Source of the DNA: Paraburkholderia unamae
GTDB lineage: Bacteria > Pseudomonadota > Gammaproteobacteria > Burkholderiales > Burkholderiaceae
DNA: 64,000 nt
Direction of reading: 5' to 3'
Assembly (NCBI RefSeq): GCF_003268775.1
Contig: NZ_QLSU01000040.1
Span: forward strand, 22,143-86,142
The number at the start of each line of letters is the position of its first letter. Within the stretch, counting starts at the first letter, position 1. Shown piece by piece: positions 1-7,921 of the stretch. The translations under genes were made by a program, and so were the position numbers. The notes beneath the pieces are model-generated. The model saw only the letters and a program-made list of their open reading frames with translations. It did no database searches and had not been told where the DNA came from.

Positions 1-411
1 CGCATCTACGCCATGCCGGTCATGACGCTGTGCTGCGTGATCGTCGCGCAGATGGCGCGCATGACGCGCGCGGCCGTGCTCGACCAGCTCGGTGCGCCGT
101 ATGTGGAAATGGCGCGCCTGAAGGGCGCGTCGCCCGCCCGCATCGTGCTGCGCCATGTGCTGCCCAACACGATCGGCCCAATCGCCAACGCCGTCGCGCT
201 GAGCCTCTCTTACCTCTTTGGCGGCGTGGTGATCGTGGAGTCGATCTTCAACTATCCGGGCCTCGCGAGCCTCATGGTCGACGCCGTGACGAACCGCGAC
301 CTGCCGCTCGTGCAGGGCTGCGTGATGGTGTTCTGCGCCGCGTATCTGGTGCTCGTGCTGATCGCGGACCTGTGTCAAATCGTATCCAACCCGAGGCTGC
401 GTCAACGATGA
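1..411 (+). CDS. ABC transporter permease (DppB-type), 5' end missing
   Basis: The last 136 residues of an inner-membrane permease of the dipeptide/oligopeptide/opine class. The cytoplasmic coupling (EAA) loop is visible around residues 33-55 of the fragment (EMARLKGAS then VLRHVLPN), followed by hydrophobic spans, and the C-terminus ends NPRLRQR as in DppB/GsiC proteins. The frame is open to base 1, so the start lies upstream, where a periplasmic binding protein would also be expected. The stop overlaps the start of the next permease (ATGA), which indicates translational coupling in one operon. Substrate cannot be read from the sequence; the oxidase genes downstream suggest an amino-acid conjugate or opine rather than a plain peptide. 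Confidence 0.92.
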   Translation, partial: RIYAMPVMTLCCVIVAQMARMTRAAVLDQLGAPYVEMARLKGASPARIVLRHVLPNTIGPIANAVALSLSYLFGGVVIVESIFNYPGLASLMVDAVTNRDLPLVQGCVMVFCAAYLVLVLIADLCQIVSNPRLRQR

Positions 412-1364
412 ACCGACCCGCCACATCTCACGCCACGACCGTGCTCTACGCAACCAGCGAGAGCGAGGAACGGCCCGCCGCCGAAGCCGCGAAGGAAGCG
501 CCGAACGACATTCCCACGCCGCCGCGCTCGCCGCTGCGCCGTCTCGCCGGCCGCCTTTCGGTGCTCGGCCTGATCGGTCTTGCGATTGTCGTGTTCTGGC
601 TCGGCGTGGCCTTCATCGGGCCGCTCGTCGCGCCCTACAAGGGCGGCGCGATCACCTCCACGGAAATCTTCGGCTCGTACAGCGCGGCGCATCTGCTCGG
701 CACCGATTTCCTCGGCCGCGACATGCTGAGCCGCGTGCTCTACGGCACGCAGTACACCGTGGGCCTCGCGCTCGCCGCCACGCTGCTCGCAAGCGGCATC
801 GGCATATTCTTCGGACTGCTTGCCGCTGTCGCGCCGCGCTGGATCGACGAGGTGTTGAGCCGCATTTTCGACGCGCTGATCTCCATTCCGAGCAAGGTGC
901 TCGCGCTCGTGGTGATCGCGGCGTTCGGCTCCTCGGTGCCGATGCTGATTACGGTGGCGGCGCTCGCCTATATTCCGGGCGCGTTCCGCATTTCGCGCTC
1001 GCTCGCCGTGAATCTGATGACGCTCGAATACGTGCAGGTCGCCAGAGCCCGCGGCGAAGGGCTGTTCTACATTGCCCGCGTGGAAGTGCTGCCGAACATG
1101 ATCCACCCCATGCTTGCCGACTTCGGCCTGCGCTTCGTGTTCATCGTGCTGCTGCTGAGCGGCCTGTCGTTCCTGGGTCTGGGCGTCCAGCCGCCGGATG
1201 CGGACTGGGGCTCGCTCGTGCGCGAGAACATCGGCGGCCTCGCGGAAGGCGCGCCCGCTGTGCTGATGCCGGCCGTGGCCATCGCGACGCTCACGGTCGG
1301 CGTGAACCTGCTCATCGACAGCCTGCGTCGCCACGGCGGCCGCGCGCATGGAGGCGGAAAATGA
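408..1364 (+). CDS. ABC transporter permease (DppC-type)
   Basis: Second inner-membrane permease (318 residues) of a peptide/opine-type importer. About 50 hydrophilic, charged N-terminal residues precede the first membrane span (IGLAIVVFWLGVAFIG). The coupling loop is seen as YVQVARARGEG then EVLPNMIHP, and the C-terminal part carries the usual GLSFLGLGVQPP motif of DppC/NikC proteins. The ATG at 408 overlaps the previous stop by four bases, and the gene's own stop overlaps the ATPase start in the same way. It should form a heterodimer with the truncated upstream permease. Confidence 0.95.
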   Translation: MNRPATSHATTVLYATSESEERPAAEAAKEAPNDIPTPPRSPLRRLAGRLSVLGLIGLAIVVFWLGVAFIGPLVAPYKGGAITSTEIFGSYSAAHLLGTDFLGRDMLSRVLYGTQYTVGLALAATLLASGIGIFFGLLAAVAPRWIDEVLSRIFDALISIPSKVLALVVIAAFGSSVPMLITVAALAYIPGAFRISRSLAVNLMTLEYVQVARARGEGLFYIARVEVLPNMIHPMLADFGLRFVFIVLLLSGLSFLGLGVQPPDADWGSLVRENIGGLAEGAPAVLMPAVAIATLTVGVNLLIDSLRRHGGRAHGGGK

Positions 1365-3244
1365 ACATGATCGAAGTGACGGACCTGCGCGTGGTCGCGG
1401 GCGCGGCGCCCGATCCGGTCGTCGAGATCGTCAAGGGCGTCGACTTCACCGTGAAGAAGGGCGAAGTGCTCGCGCTGATCGGCGAGTCGGGCTCGGGCAA
1501 GACCACCATCGCGCTCTCGCTGCTCGGCCATGCGCGCGACGGTTGCGCCATTGCGGGCGGCAGCGTGAAGATCGGCGGCACCGACGTGCTCGCGCTTGAC
1601 GAACGCGGCCGCCGCGCGTTGCGCGCGCGCACCGTGGCCTATGTCGCGCAGAGCGCCTCGGCGGGCTTCAACCCCGCGCGCACGATCATGGACCAGGTGA
1701 CCGAGCCCGCGCTGCTGCACAAGCTCATGTCGCCCGCGGCGGCGCGCGAGAAGGCGGTGAGCCTGTTCCGCGCGCTCGCGCTGCCCGCGCCGGAGACGAT
1801 CGGCGCGCGCTATCCGCACCAGGTGTCGGGCGGCCAGTTGCAGCGCCTCATGGCCGCGATGGCGCTCATCACCGACCCCGCCGTGGTCGTGTTCGACGAA
1901 CCTACCACGGCGCTCGACGTGACCACGCAGATCGAAGTGCTGGCGGCCTTCCGCAAGGTCGTGCGCGAACTGGGCACGACAGCCGTGTACGTGTCGCACG
2001 ATCTCGCGGTGGTCGCGCAGATGGCCGATCGTATCGTCGTCCTGAACAATGGCACGGTGCGCGAGAACGGCACGACGCTCCAGGTGCTCGACGCGCCTGA
2101 GGACGACTACACGCGCGCGCTGCTGGCGGCGCGCCGCCACCCCGACCCCGGTCCGCCCGCCGCGCCCCCGGCCGCCGAAGTGCCGCTGCTCGAAGTGCGC
2201 AACCTGATCGCGGGCTACGGCCGCGTGGATGCGAACGGCGTGCCCGCCGCGCGCGTGCTGGAGGACGTGAGCCTGCGCATTGCGCGCGGCAGCGCGCTGG
2301 GCGTGATCGGCGAATCGGGTTCGGGCAAGACGACGCTCGCGCGCGTGGTGGCGGGGCTCGTGGAACGCGCGCGCGGCGAAGTGCTGCTCGACGGCGTGCC
2401 GCTGCCCGCCACGCTATCGGCGCGCACGCCCGACCAGTACCGCCGCATCCAGATCGTGTTCCAGAACGCCGACACGGCGCTCAACCCGAGCCGCACGATC
2501 GCCGACATCCTCGCGCGGCCCATGTGCTTCTATCACGGCCTGCGCGGCGCGGCGGCGAAAAAGCGCATGCTCGAACTGCTCGATCTCGTGAAGCTGCCCG
2601 CCTCGATTGCGAAGCGTCAGCCGGGCGGTCTCTCGGGCGGCCAGAAGCAGCGCGTGAACCTGGCCCGCGCACTCGCGGCGGAACCGGCGTTGATTCTGTG
2701 CGACGAGGTGACGTCCGCGCTCGACACCGTGGTCGGCGCGGCGATTCTCGACCTGCTCGGCGAATTGCGCCGCGAGCTGGGCATCTCGTACATGTTCATC
2801 AGCCACGATATTTCCACGGTGCGCGCGATTTGCGACGACGTGGTCGTGCTGTACGGCGGCCAGTGCGTCGAGGCGGGCCAGCGCGACGTGCTGGAGGCGC
2901 CGCCTTATCACCCCTACACGGGCCTGCTGGTCGATTCGGTTCCGGCGTTGCAGCCGGGCTGGCTCGACGCGCGGCGCGCCGTGGCGGGCGCGGCGCTGCC
3001 GCCGCTCGGGGCGTCGGCCGAGGTGCGCGAGCTGTGCGCGTTTCGCGCGCGTTGCCCCGTGCGTATCGATGGCGCGTGCAACGTGAGCGCGCCCGCGATG
3101 AAGCGCCTGCCGGGCGGTGCGCAGATTCTTTGCCATCACACGACGGCGGAACTGGAGCGCTTGCAGACGGCACAGGCTGCTCAGGTCGCTCAGGTCGCGC
3201 AAGCCACTCAATCGACTCAATCGACGAAGAGGGCCGCCGCATGA
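1361..3244 (+). CDS. ABC transporter fused double ATPase (DppD-DppF type)
   Basis: A 627-residue cytoplasmic ATPase with two complete nucleotide-binding domains in one chain, as in YejF/GsiA. Walker A motifs (GESGSGKTT) are at about residues 41-49 and 317-325; the signatures are VSGGQLQRL and LSGGQKQRV, each followed by a Walker B (VVVFDEP; LILCDE). The second domain ends with the Cys-containing oligopeptide-transporter C-terminal segment (CAFRARCPV). After it comes a low-complexity Gln/Ala/Thr/Ser tail of about 25 residues that is not part of the fold. It energises the two upstream permeases; ATGA overlaps on both sides place it inside the operon. Confidence 0.95.
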   Translation: MNMIEVTDLRVVAGAAPDPVVEIVKGVDFTVKKGEVLALIGESGSGKTTIALSLLGHARDGCAIAGGSVKIGGTDVLALDERGRRALRARTVAYVAQSASAGFNPARTIMDQVTEPALLHKLMSPAAAREKAVSLFRALALPAPETIGARYPHQVSGGQLQRLMAAMALITDPAVVVFDEPTTALDVTTQIEVLAAFRKVVRELGTTAVYVSHDLAVVAQMADRIVVLNNGTVRENGTTLQVLDAPEDDYTRALLAARRHPDPGPPAAPPAAEVPLLEVRNLIAGYGRVDANGVPAARVLEDVSLRIARGSALGVIGESGSGKTTLARVVAGLVERARGEVLLDGVPLPATLSARTPDQYRRIQIVFQNADTALNPSRTIADILARPMCFYHGLRGAAAKKRMLELLDLVKLPASIAKRQPGGLSGGQKQRVNLARALAAEPALILCDEVTSALDTVVGAAILDLLGELRRELGISYMFISHDISTVRAICDDVVVLYGGQCVEAGQRDVLEAPPYHPYTGLLVDSVPALQPGWLDARRAVAGAALPPLGASAEVRELCAFRARCPVRIDGACNVSAPAMKRLPGGAQILCHHTTAELERLQTAQAAQVAQVAQATQSTQSTKRAAA

Positions 3245-3561
3245 ACGCGCGCTTCGTGAGAGTCGCGGAAGCGGGCCGCCCGACCTTCGACATCGAGATC
3301 GATGGCCGCGTGGCCCAGGCCGCCGAAGGCGACACGCTGATGGTCGCGCTGCTCGCCACCCAGGACGCGCTGCGCGACTGCGAGTTCGACGAAGGGCGGC
3401 GCGCCGGTTTCTGCCTGATGGGCGCTTGCCAGGACTGCTGGGTGTGGACCGCGCAGGGCGAGCGGCTGCGCGCCTGCACGACGCCCGCCGCGCCCGGCAT
3501 GTCGATCGTCACGCGCAACGCGCTTGCCGGGGAGGGCGTATGGCCGCGCGCGCGCAACTGA
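3241..3561 (+). CDS. Small (2Fe-2S) subunit of an HcnA/opine-oxidase-type dehydrogenase
   Basis: A 106-residue plant-type ferredoxin-like subunit. The cluster ligands are in GFCLMGACQDC and a later RACTTP, the pattern seen in HcnA, the small subunits of opine oxidases, and D-hydroxyproline dehydrogenase. In those enzymes it carries electrons between two flavoprotein subunits. The ATG at 3241 overlaps the ATPase stop, and the gene runs 22 bases into the next flavoprotein gene. The three oxidase genes are therefore fused in expression with the importer, so the transported compound is probably the oxidase substrate. Confidence 0.9.
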   Translation: MNARFVRVAEAGRPTFDIEIDGRVAQAAEGDTLMVALLATQDALRDCEFDEGRRAGFCLMGACQDCWVWTAQGERLRACTTPAAPGMSIVTRNALAGEGVWPRARN

Positions 3562-5009
3562 AGGTGGTCGTGATCGGCGCGGGGCCCGCGGGCGTGCGCG
3601 CGGCGCAGGCGCTGGTGAGCGCCGGGCTGCGCCCGGTCGTCGTCGACGAAGGCCGGCGCGACGGCGGGCAAATCTACCGCCGCCAGCCTGAAGGGTTCAA
3701 GCGCGGCTACGAAACGCTCTACGGCACCGAGGCCGCGCGTGCGGCGGCCCTGCACCGCGACTTCGACGCGCTGCGCCCGCAGATCGACTACCGGCCCGAC
3801 ACGCTGGTCTGGAACGTCGGGCCGCAGTCCGTGCATCTGGCGAGCGGCGCGCGCTACGAGGAAGTGGCCTTCGACGCGCTGATCGTTTGTAGCGGCGCGA
3901 CCGACCGGCTCATGCCCGTGCCCGGCTGGCAGCTGGCGGGCGCGTACAGCCTGGGCGGCGCGCAGGTGGCGCTGAAGTCGCAGGGCTGCGCCATTGGCGC
4001 GCGCACCGTCATGATGGGCACGGGCCCGCTGCTGTACCTCGTCGCCGCGCAATACGTGAAGGCGGGCGCGACGGTGAGCGCGGTGCTCGACACCTCCACG
4101 TTCGGCCAGCGCGTGCGCGCGCTGCCCGATCTGCTGCAAGTGCCCGCCGCGTTGCGCAAGGGCATGGCGCTTTTGCGCACGCTGCGCCGCGCGGGCGTGC
4201 CGGTGCATCGCGGCGTCACGCCGCTCGCCATCGAAGGCACGCCGGAGCACGGCGTGGACGCGGTGCGGGTGACGCTCGCCGACGGCCGCGAGCAGCGCGT
4301 GGCGTGCGATGCGGTCGCACTGGGCTACCACCTGCGCTCCGAAACGCAAATCGCCGATCTCGCGGGCTGTGCGTTTCGCTTCGACGCCGCCGCGCGGCAA
4401 TGGCTGCCCGACGTCGATCACGACGGCCGCAGCGGCGTGGCGGGCGTGTATCTGGCCGGCGACGGCGTGCGCGTGCGCGGCGCCGACGCCGCCGAGCGCG
4501 CGGGGCGTCTCGCCGCGCTGGCCGCGTTGCAGGACGCGGGCGTGGTTTTGTCATCGGCGACGCTCGCCGAAGCGGCGAGACTGCGCGTCGAACTCGCGCG
4601 CTACACGCGCTTCGCCCAAGGCTTGCGCAAGGCGTTTCCGTGGCCTGCGCATTTTGCGGCGGCGCTGCCCGACGACACCGTGGTGTGCCGCTGCGAGTCC
4701 ATCACGGCGGGCGAATTGCGCCGCGTGGTGCGCGAAACGGGCGCAACCGAAGCGAACCGCGCGAAGGCATTTTCACGCGTGGGCATGGGGCGCTGCCAGG
4801 GCCGCTTCTGTGCGCATGCAGGCGCCGAAGTGATCGCCGCCGAGGCGCGCGTGCCGCTCGAAGCCGTGGGCCGCCTGCGCGGGCAAGCGCCGGTGAAGCC
4901 GCTCACGATGACCTTGAGCGCCGCCGCGAACGGGATCGACGAAGCGCATGCGGCCCTCGCCGCGCAAACGCAGCACGGCGCGTGCTGCGCCAAGGAGTTC
5001 AGCGAATGA
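3540..5009 (+). CDS. FAD/NAD(P)-binding alpha subunit of an HcnB/opine-oxidase-type dehydrogenase
   Basis: A 489-residue flavoprotein of the pyridine nucleotide-disulphide oxidoreductase fold. The N-terminal dinucleotide-binding motif is VIGAGPAGVRAAQ. The C-terminus has a BFD-like cluster motif: Cys383-x-Cys385 (VVCRCES), then Cys419 and Cys424 (GRCQGRFC). This architecture is that of HcnB, OoxA/NoxA and the D-hydroxyproline dehydrogenase alpha subunit. The ATG at 3540 lies inside the ferredoxin gene and begins MAARAQLKVVVIG, immediately before the FAD motif. The upstream open frame is a shadow of the previous gene and was not used. Confidence 0.92.
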   Translation: MAARAQLKVVVIGAGPAGVRAAQALVSAGLRPVVVDEGRRDGGQIYRRQPEGFKRGYETLYGTEAARAAALHRDFDALRPQIDYRPDTLVWNVGPQSVHLASGARYEEVAFDALIVCSGATDRLMPVPGWQLAGAYSLGGAQVALKSQGCAIGARTVMMGTGPLLYLVAAQYVKAGATVSAVLDTSTFGQRVRALPDLLQVPAALRKGMALLRTLRRAGVPVHRGVTPLAIEGTPEHGVDAVRVTLADGREQRVACDAVALGYHLRSETQIADLAGCAFRFDAAARQWLPDVDHDGRSGVAGVYLAGDGVRVRGADAAERAGRLAALAALQDAGVVLSSATLAEAARLRVELARYTRFAQGLRKAFPWPAHFAAALPDDTVVCRCESITAGELRRVVRETGATEANRAKAFSRVGMGRCQGRFCAHAGAEVIAAEARVPLEAVGRLRGQAPVKPLTMTLSAAANGIDEAHAALAAQTQHGACCAKEFSE

Positions 5010-6193
5010 CGGATCGCGCCGATGTGATCGTGATTGGAGGCGGCATCATCGGAACGTCGACGGCGTTCTTCCTGCGCCGCCGCCAGCGCTCAGTTATCCT
5101 GATCGAACGCGGGCTCACGGGCCAGCAGGCGAGCGGCGTGAACTTCGGCGGCGTGCGCCGCCAGGGCCGCGCGCTTTCGCAGCTCGCCATGTCCAATCGC
5201 GCGCTCGATATCTGGTATCGCGCGCAGTCGCTGCTGGGCGAGGACGTGGAGTTCCTGCCTTCGGGCCATACGCGTGTGTGCTATCACGCGCACGACGCCG
5301 AATACTTTCATCGCTACGCCGGGCAGGCGCGCGAGCACGGGCTCGATCTCGAAGTGCTCGAAGGCGCGGCGATGTTCAAGCGCTTTCCGTTCCTTGGCCG
5401 CGATGTGCTGGCCGCCTCGATCTCGCCGCGCGACGGGCACGCCAATCCGCGTCTCGCAGCACCGGCTTTCGGGCGCGCGGCCGCGCGGCTCGGCGCGCAT
5501 CTCGTGGAGAACACCGAGATCGTGCGCGTGGAAAAGGAAGCGGGTGGTTTTCGCGTGGAGAGCGCCACAGGTGAGGTGTGGCGCGCGGAGCAACTGCTCA
5601 TCTGCGCGGGCGCCTGGGCGGGCGCGCTTTCCGGGCAATTCGGCGAGCCGGTGCCGCTCGTCGCGCGCGGGCCGCAAATGGCCGTGACCGAGCCCGTGCC
5701 TTACCGCTTCATGCATTCCATGGGCGTCTATACGTCGGTGAAGGAAGAGAGCGTGTACTTCCGGCAGATTCCGCGCGGCAACCTCGTGCTGGGCGGCGGC
5801 CCCGCGGGCCCCGCCGATGCGCAAACGCGCCGCGCCGGCGTGCTGCCCGGCAACACCGTGCAGCAGATCGCGCAGTTCCGCCGCCTCGTCCCCGCGCTCG
5901 CGCCGTTGCATGTGATCCGCGTATGGAGCGGCGTGGAGAGCTACTTGCCGGACTCGGAGCCGGTGATCGGTCCCAGTTCGACGACGGACGGCCTCTTCTA
6001 CGCGTTCGGCTTCAGCGGCTCGGGCTTCCAGATCGGGCCGGGCGTGGGCGAGACGCTCGCGGAACTGCTCGACTCGGGCGCCACCGACATGCCGCTCGAC
6101 CCGTTTTCGATCGCGCGTTTCGCACACGCGGCGCGCGCCGGTTCCGAGCTTTGCGCGAGCGTATCGACGGCATCGACCGCCAGCGAGGCTTGA
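5006..6193 (+). CDS. FAD-dependent amino-acid oxidase-type beta subunit (HcnC/DAO family)
   Basis: A 395-residue DAO-family flavoprotein with the FAD motif VIVIGGGIIGTSTAFFL at the N-terminus and the C-terminal GFSGSGFQIGPGVGE segment that closes over the flavin. In heterotrimeric opine, hydroxyproline and glycine (HCN) oxidases this subunit oxidises the C-N bond of an amino acid or N-substituted amino acid. Start and previous stop overlap (ATGA at 5006), so subunits A, B and C are translated together. The electron acceptor is probably the respiratory chain, as for relatives. The exact substrate is undetermined; hydrogen cyanide synthesis is unlikely because a dedicated importer is co-transcribed. 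Confidence 0.9.
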   Translation: MTDRADVIVIGGGIIGTSTAFFLRRRQRSVILIERGLTGQQASGVNFGGVRRQGRALSQLAMSNRALDIWYRAQSLLGEDVEFLPSGHTRVCYHAHDAEYFHRYAGQAREHGLDLEVLEGAAMFKRFPFLGRDVLAASISPRDGHANPRLAAPAFGRAAARLGAHLVENTEIVRVEKEAGGFRVESATGEVWRAEQLLICAGAWAGALSGQFGEPVPLVARGPQMAVTEPVPYRFMHSMGVYTSVKEESVYFRQIPRGNLVLGGGPAGPADAQTRRAGVLPGNTVQQIAQFRRLVPALAPLHVIRVWSGVESYLPDSEPVIGPSSTTDGLFYAFGFSGSGFQIGPGVGETLAELLDSGATDMPLDPFSIARFAHAARAGSELCASVSTASTASEA

Positions 6194-6195
6194 CG

Positions 6196-6546
6196 ATGCA
6201 GACCTTCAACGCCCCGGTCACACCGCTGCGCGACGCGCTGGCCTATATCGAAGAGAACTTCGACAAGTCCGTGAGCCTCGCCGAACTCGCCGAGGTGTCG
6301 GCGCTCAGCGTCTCGCGGTTCGCCACCGTGTTTCGTCAGCAGGTGGGTCTCTCGCCGTACAAGTACCTGTGCGAAGTGCGCGTGCGCCGCGCGCAACTCT
6401 TGCTGCTGGCGGGCGTGCCGGGCGCCGTGGTCGCGACCCAGGTGGGCTTTTTCGATCAGAGCCATCTGGCGCGTCATTTCAAGCGCTTTTGCGGCGTGAC
6501 GCCGAGCGCCTTTCTTCAGCAGGCGAGGGCGCTCGAAGCCGCTTGA
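6196..6546 (+). CDS. Minimal AraC-type transcriptional regulator (DNA-binding domain only)
   Basis: 116 residues that comprise essentially only the AraC double helix-turn-helix: first helix pair around SLAELAEVSALSVSRF, second around VVATQVGFFDQSHLARHF, ending GVTPSAFLQQ. There is no sensing or dimerisation domain, so the effector may be absent or sensed by another protein; the cupin encoded convergently next door is a conceivable partner, but this is speculation. The ATG lies two bases after the oxidase stop, so it is the last gene of the importer/oxidase operon and may autoregulate it. Full-length AraC proteins are near 300 residues. Confidence 0.88.
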   Translation: MQTFNAPVTPLRDALAYIEENFDKSVSLAELAEVSALSVSRFATVFRQQVGLSPYKYLCEVRVRRAQLLLLAGVPGAVVATQVGFFDQSHLARHFKRFCGVTPSAFLQQARALEAA

Positions 6547-6569
6547 GCGCTCCCCGCTTGCGTCTTGCG

Positions 6570-6914
6570 TTACAGAATGACGTAGACCTTGCGCATGGTT
6601 TCGTCGACTTCCCACGTGCCTTCCGTGTTCGCCGCGAAAAAGAGCGTGTCGCCGCCGCGAAAATGCACGGTTGCCTCGCCGTCGGGCGTGAAGCGCCCGC
6701 AGCCGCTCAGGATGTGCATGACTTCCGCTTCCTTCACCGAACGGCGATAGGTGCCGCTGGTGCATTCGAAGAGGCCGGTATCGACGGACTCCGTGCCCGG
6801 AATCACCTTTTGCACGCCGAAAACGCGTATCGTCTGCGCGCCGGGTGTGCCCGCCGTGCCCCAGTCTTCCAGTGCCTGCACGTTGGCGCTTTGCGCGATC
6901 TGCTGAACTTTCAT
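6570..6914 (-). CDS. Cupin domain protein
   Basis: A 114-residue single-domain cupin. The C-terminal half shows the beta-barrel signature of the cupin_3 type: EVMHILSGCGRFTPDG, then FRGGDTLFFAANTEGTWEV, ending RKVYVIL. Such proteins bind a metal or small ligand; no enzymatic role can be assigned. It is the last gene of a minus-strand series that starts with the aminotransferase and is separated from the deacylase gene by about 35 bases. It converges with the AraC-type gene across a 23-base gap. Confidence 0.85.
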   Translation of the reverse strand: MKVQQIAQSANVQALEDWGTAGTPGAQTIRVFGVQKVIPGTESVDTGLFECTSGTYRRSVKEAEVMHILSGCGRFTPDGEATVHFRGGDTLFFAANTEGTWEVDETMRKVYVIL

Positions 6915-6949
6915 GATTCGTTAGCTAACCTGATTAAAGGGGGTGGGGC

Positions 6950-7921
6950 TCAACCCGGTTGCACAATGCGCTGCTCGATCTTGCCGAGACGGACCACGGT
7001 CACGCCGGGACGCAACTGGCGCAGCGAAGGCATCACGAGAATGCAGTCGTCGTAGGGCGTGAGAACCGGCTCGCCGTCGGACCAGCCGATCACCGCGCCC
7101 GCTTTGGGGAACACTTCGAGTCCCGTGTAGTCGCCCGCGAAGCGGAAGTCCATGCTCTTCGCCACGACAGGTTCCGTGACGCGCACCACGCGCATTTCAG
7201 CCGGCAGCGGTTGCAGCCAGTCCGCAGGCAGATCCGCTGCGTCCACCACGCCCGAGAGCCGCAAAAAGCGCGCGCTCACATCGCGCGCCACGGTCACGGC
7301 GCTCGCTTCCCAGTGCTGTCCGCACTCGATCAACAAGGCGTTCTTCGCGCTCGCCGCGTCGCCGAAGCCTTCGTAATCGCGCATGCGCCGCCCTTCGGGA
7401 TGGCCTTCGTCGCAGATCACGGTGGCGGGCGCGCCGAGCCGCGCGGAGAGTTCGACGCCCTTGGCAAGCGGTCCCGCGACAATGAGCGGCATGCACTTCT
7501 CATGCATCGAATGCAGGTCGAGCAGCAGATCGACGTCGTCGATCACAGGGCGCATCGCGCGGGCGCGGCGCAGCTCGCTCGAATCGCGCACGAGGTCGTC
7601 GAGCGCCTGCGCGGTCCATACGCGGTTGAAGTCCTGATCGACGAAACGCGCGGCGTCGGGGTGCTGCGGGTCGAAGCGGCGATACGCCTCGACGTTGGCG
7701 AACGCGAGCGTGAGCTTGCCGCGCCGCGGCCGCAGCCGCGCGCGCAACAGCGCATCCACGACGATCGCGCCGCACACCTCGTTGCCGTGCGTGAGCGCGT
7801 TGATCATCACATGCGGGCCCGCTACGCCCGAATCGAACGTATGAACATAGGGGATGCCCGTTTCGCTGCGCTCGTGCGCGGCGATGTCGGGAAACGCGAC
7901 TTCGATCGGATAGGTGCTCAT
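6950..7921 (-). CDS. Succinylglutamate desuccinylase/aspartoacylase-family zinc deacylase
   Basis: A 323-residue member of the AstE/AspA zinc carboxypeptidase-like family. Zinc ligands are visible as His45 and Glu48 (THGNEV) and His137 (LLLDLHSMH); Arg100 in QDFNRVW matches the substrate-carboxylate arginine of the family. It should hydrolyse an N-acyl group from an amino acid or diamine. The start at 7921 (ATGAGC) overlaps the aldehyde dehydrogenase stop by four bases, so the two are coupled. With the dehydrogenase, Lrp regulator and aminotransferase it recalls DoeB of ectoine degradation, but no ectoine hydrolase is present here. The much longer upstream open frame is a shadow of the dehydrogenase gene. 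Confidence 0.87.
   Translation of the reverse strand: MSTYPIEVAFPDIAAHERSETGIPYVHTFDSGVAGPHVMINALTHGNEVCGAIVVDALLRARLRPRRGKLTLAFANVEAYRRFDPQHPDAARFVDQDFNRVWTAQALDDLVRDSSELRRARAMRPVIDDVDLLLDLHSMHEKCMPLIVAGPLAKGVELSARLGAPATVICDEGHPEGRRMRDYEGFGDAASAKNALLIECGQHWEASAVTVARDVSARFLRLSGVVDAADLPADWLQPLPAEMRVVRVTEPVVAKSMDFRFAGDYTGLEVFPKAGAVIGWSDGEPVLTPYDDCILVMPSLRQLRPGVTVVRLGKIEQRIVQPG

Noticed and set aside
402..1349. Long antisense frame (315 codons) over the second permease, and many like it elsewhere
   Set aside because: Rich in Arg, His and Ala, with no domain; it is the usual antisense shadow of a high-GC gene.
3166..3241. Possible frameshift at the low-complexity end of the fused ATPase
   Set aside because: The Gln/Ala/Thr tail ends exactly at an ATGA junction with the next gene, like the other junctions of the operon, so it looks genuine.
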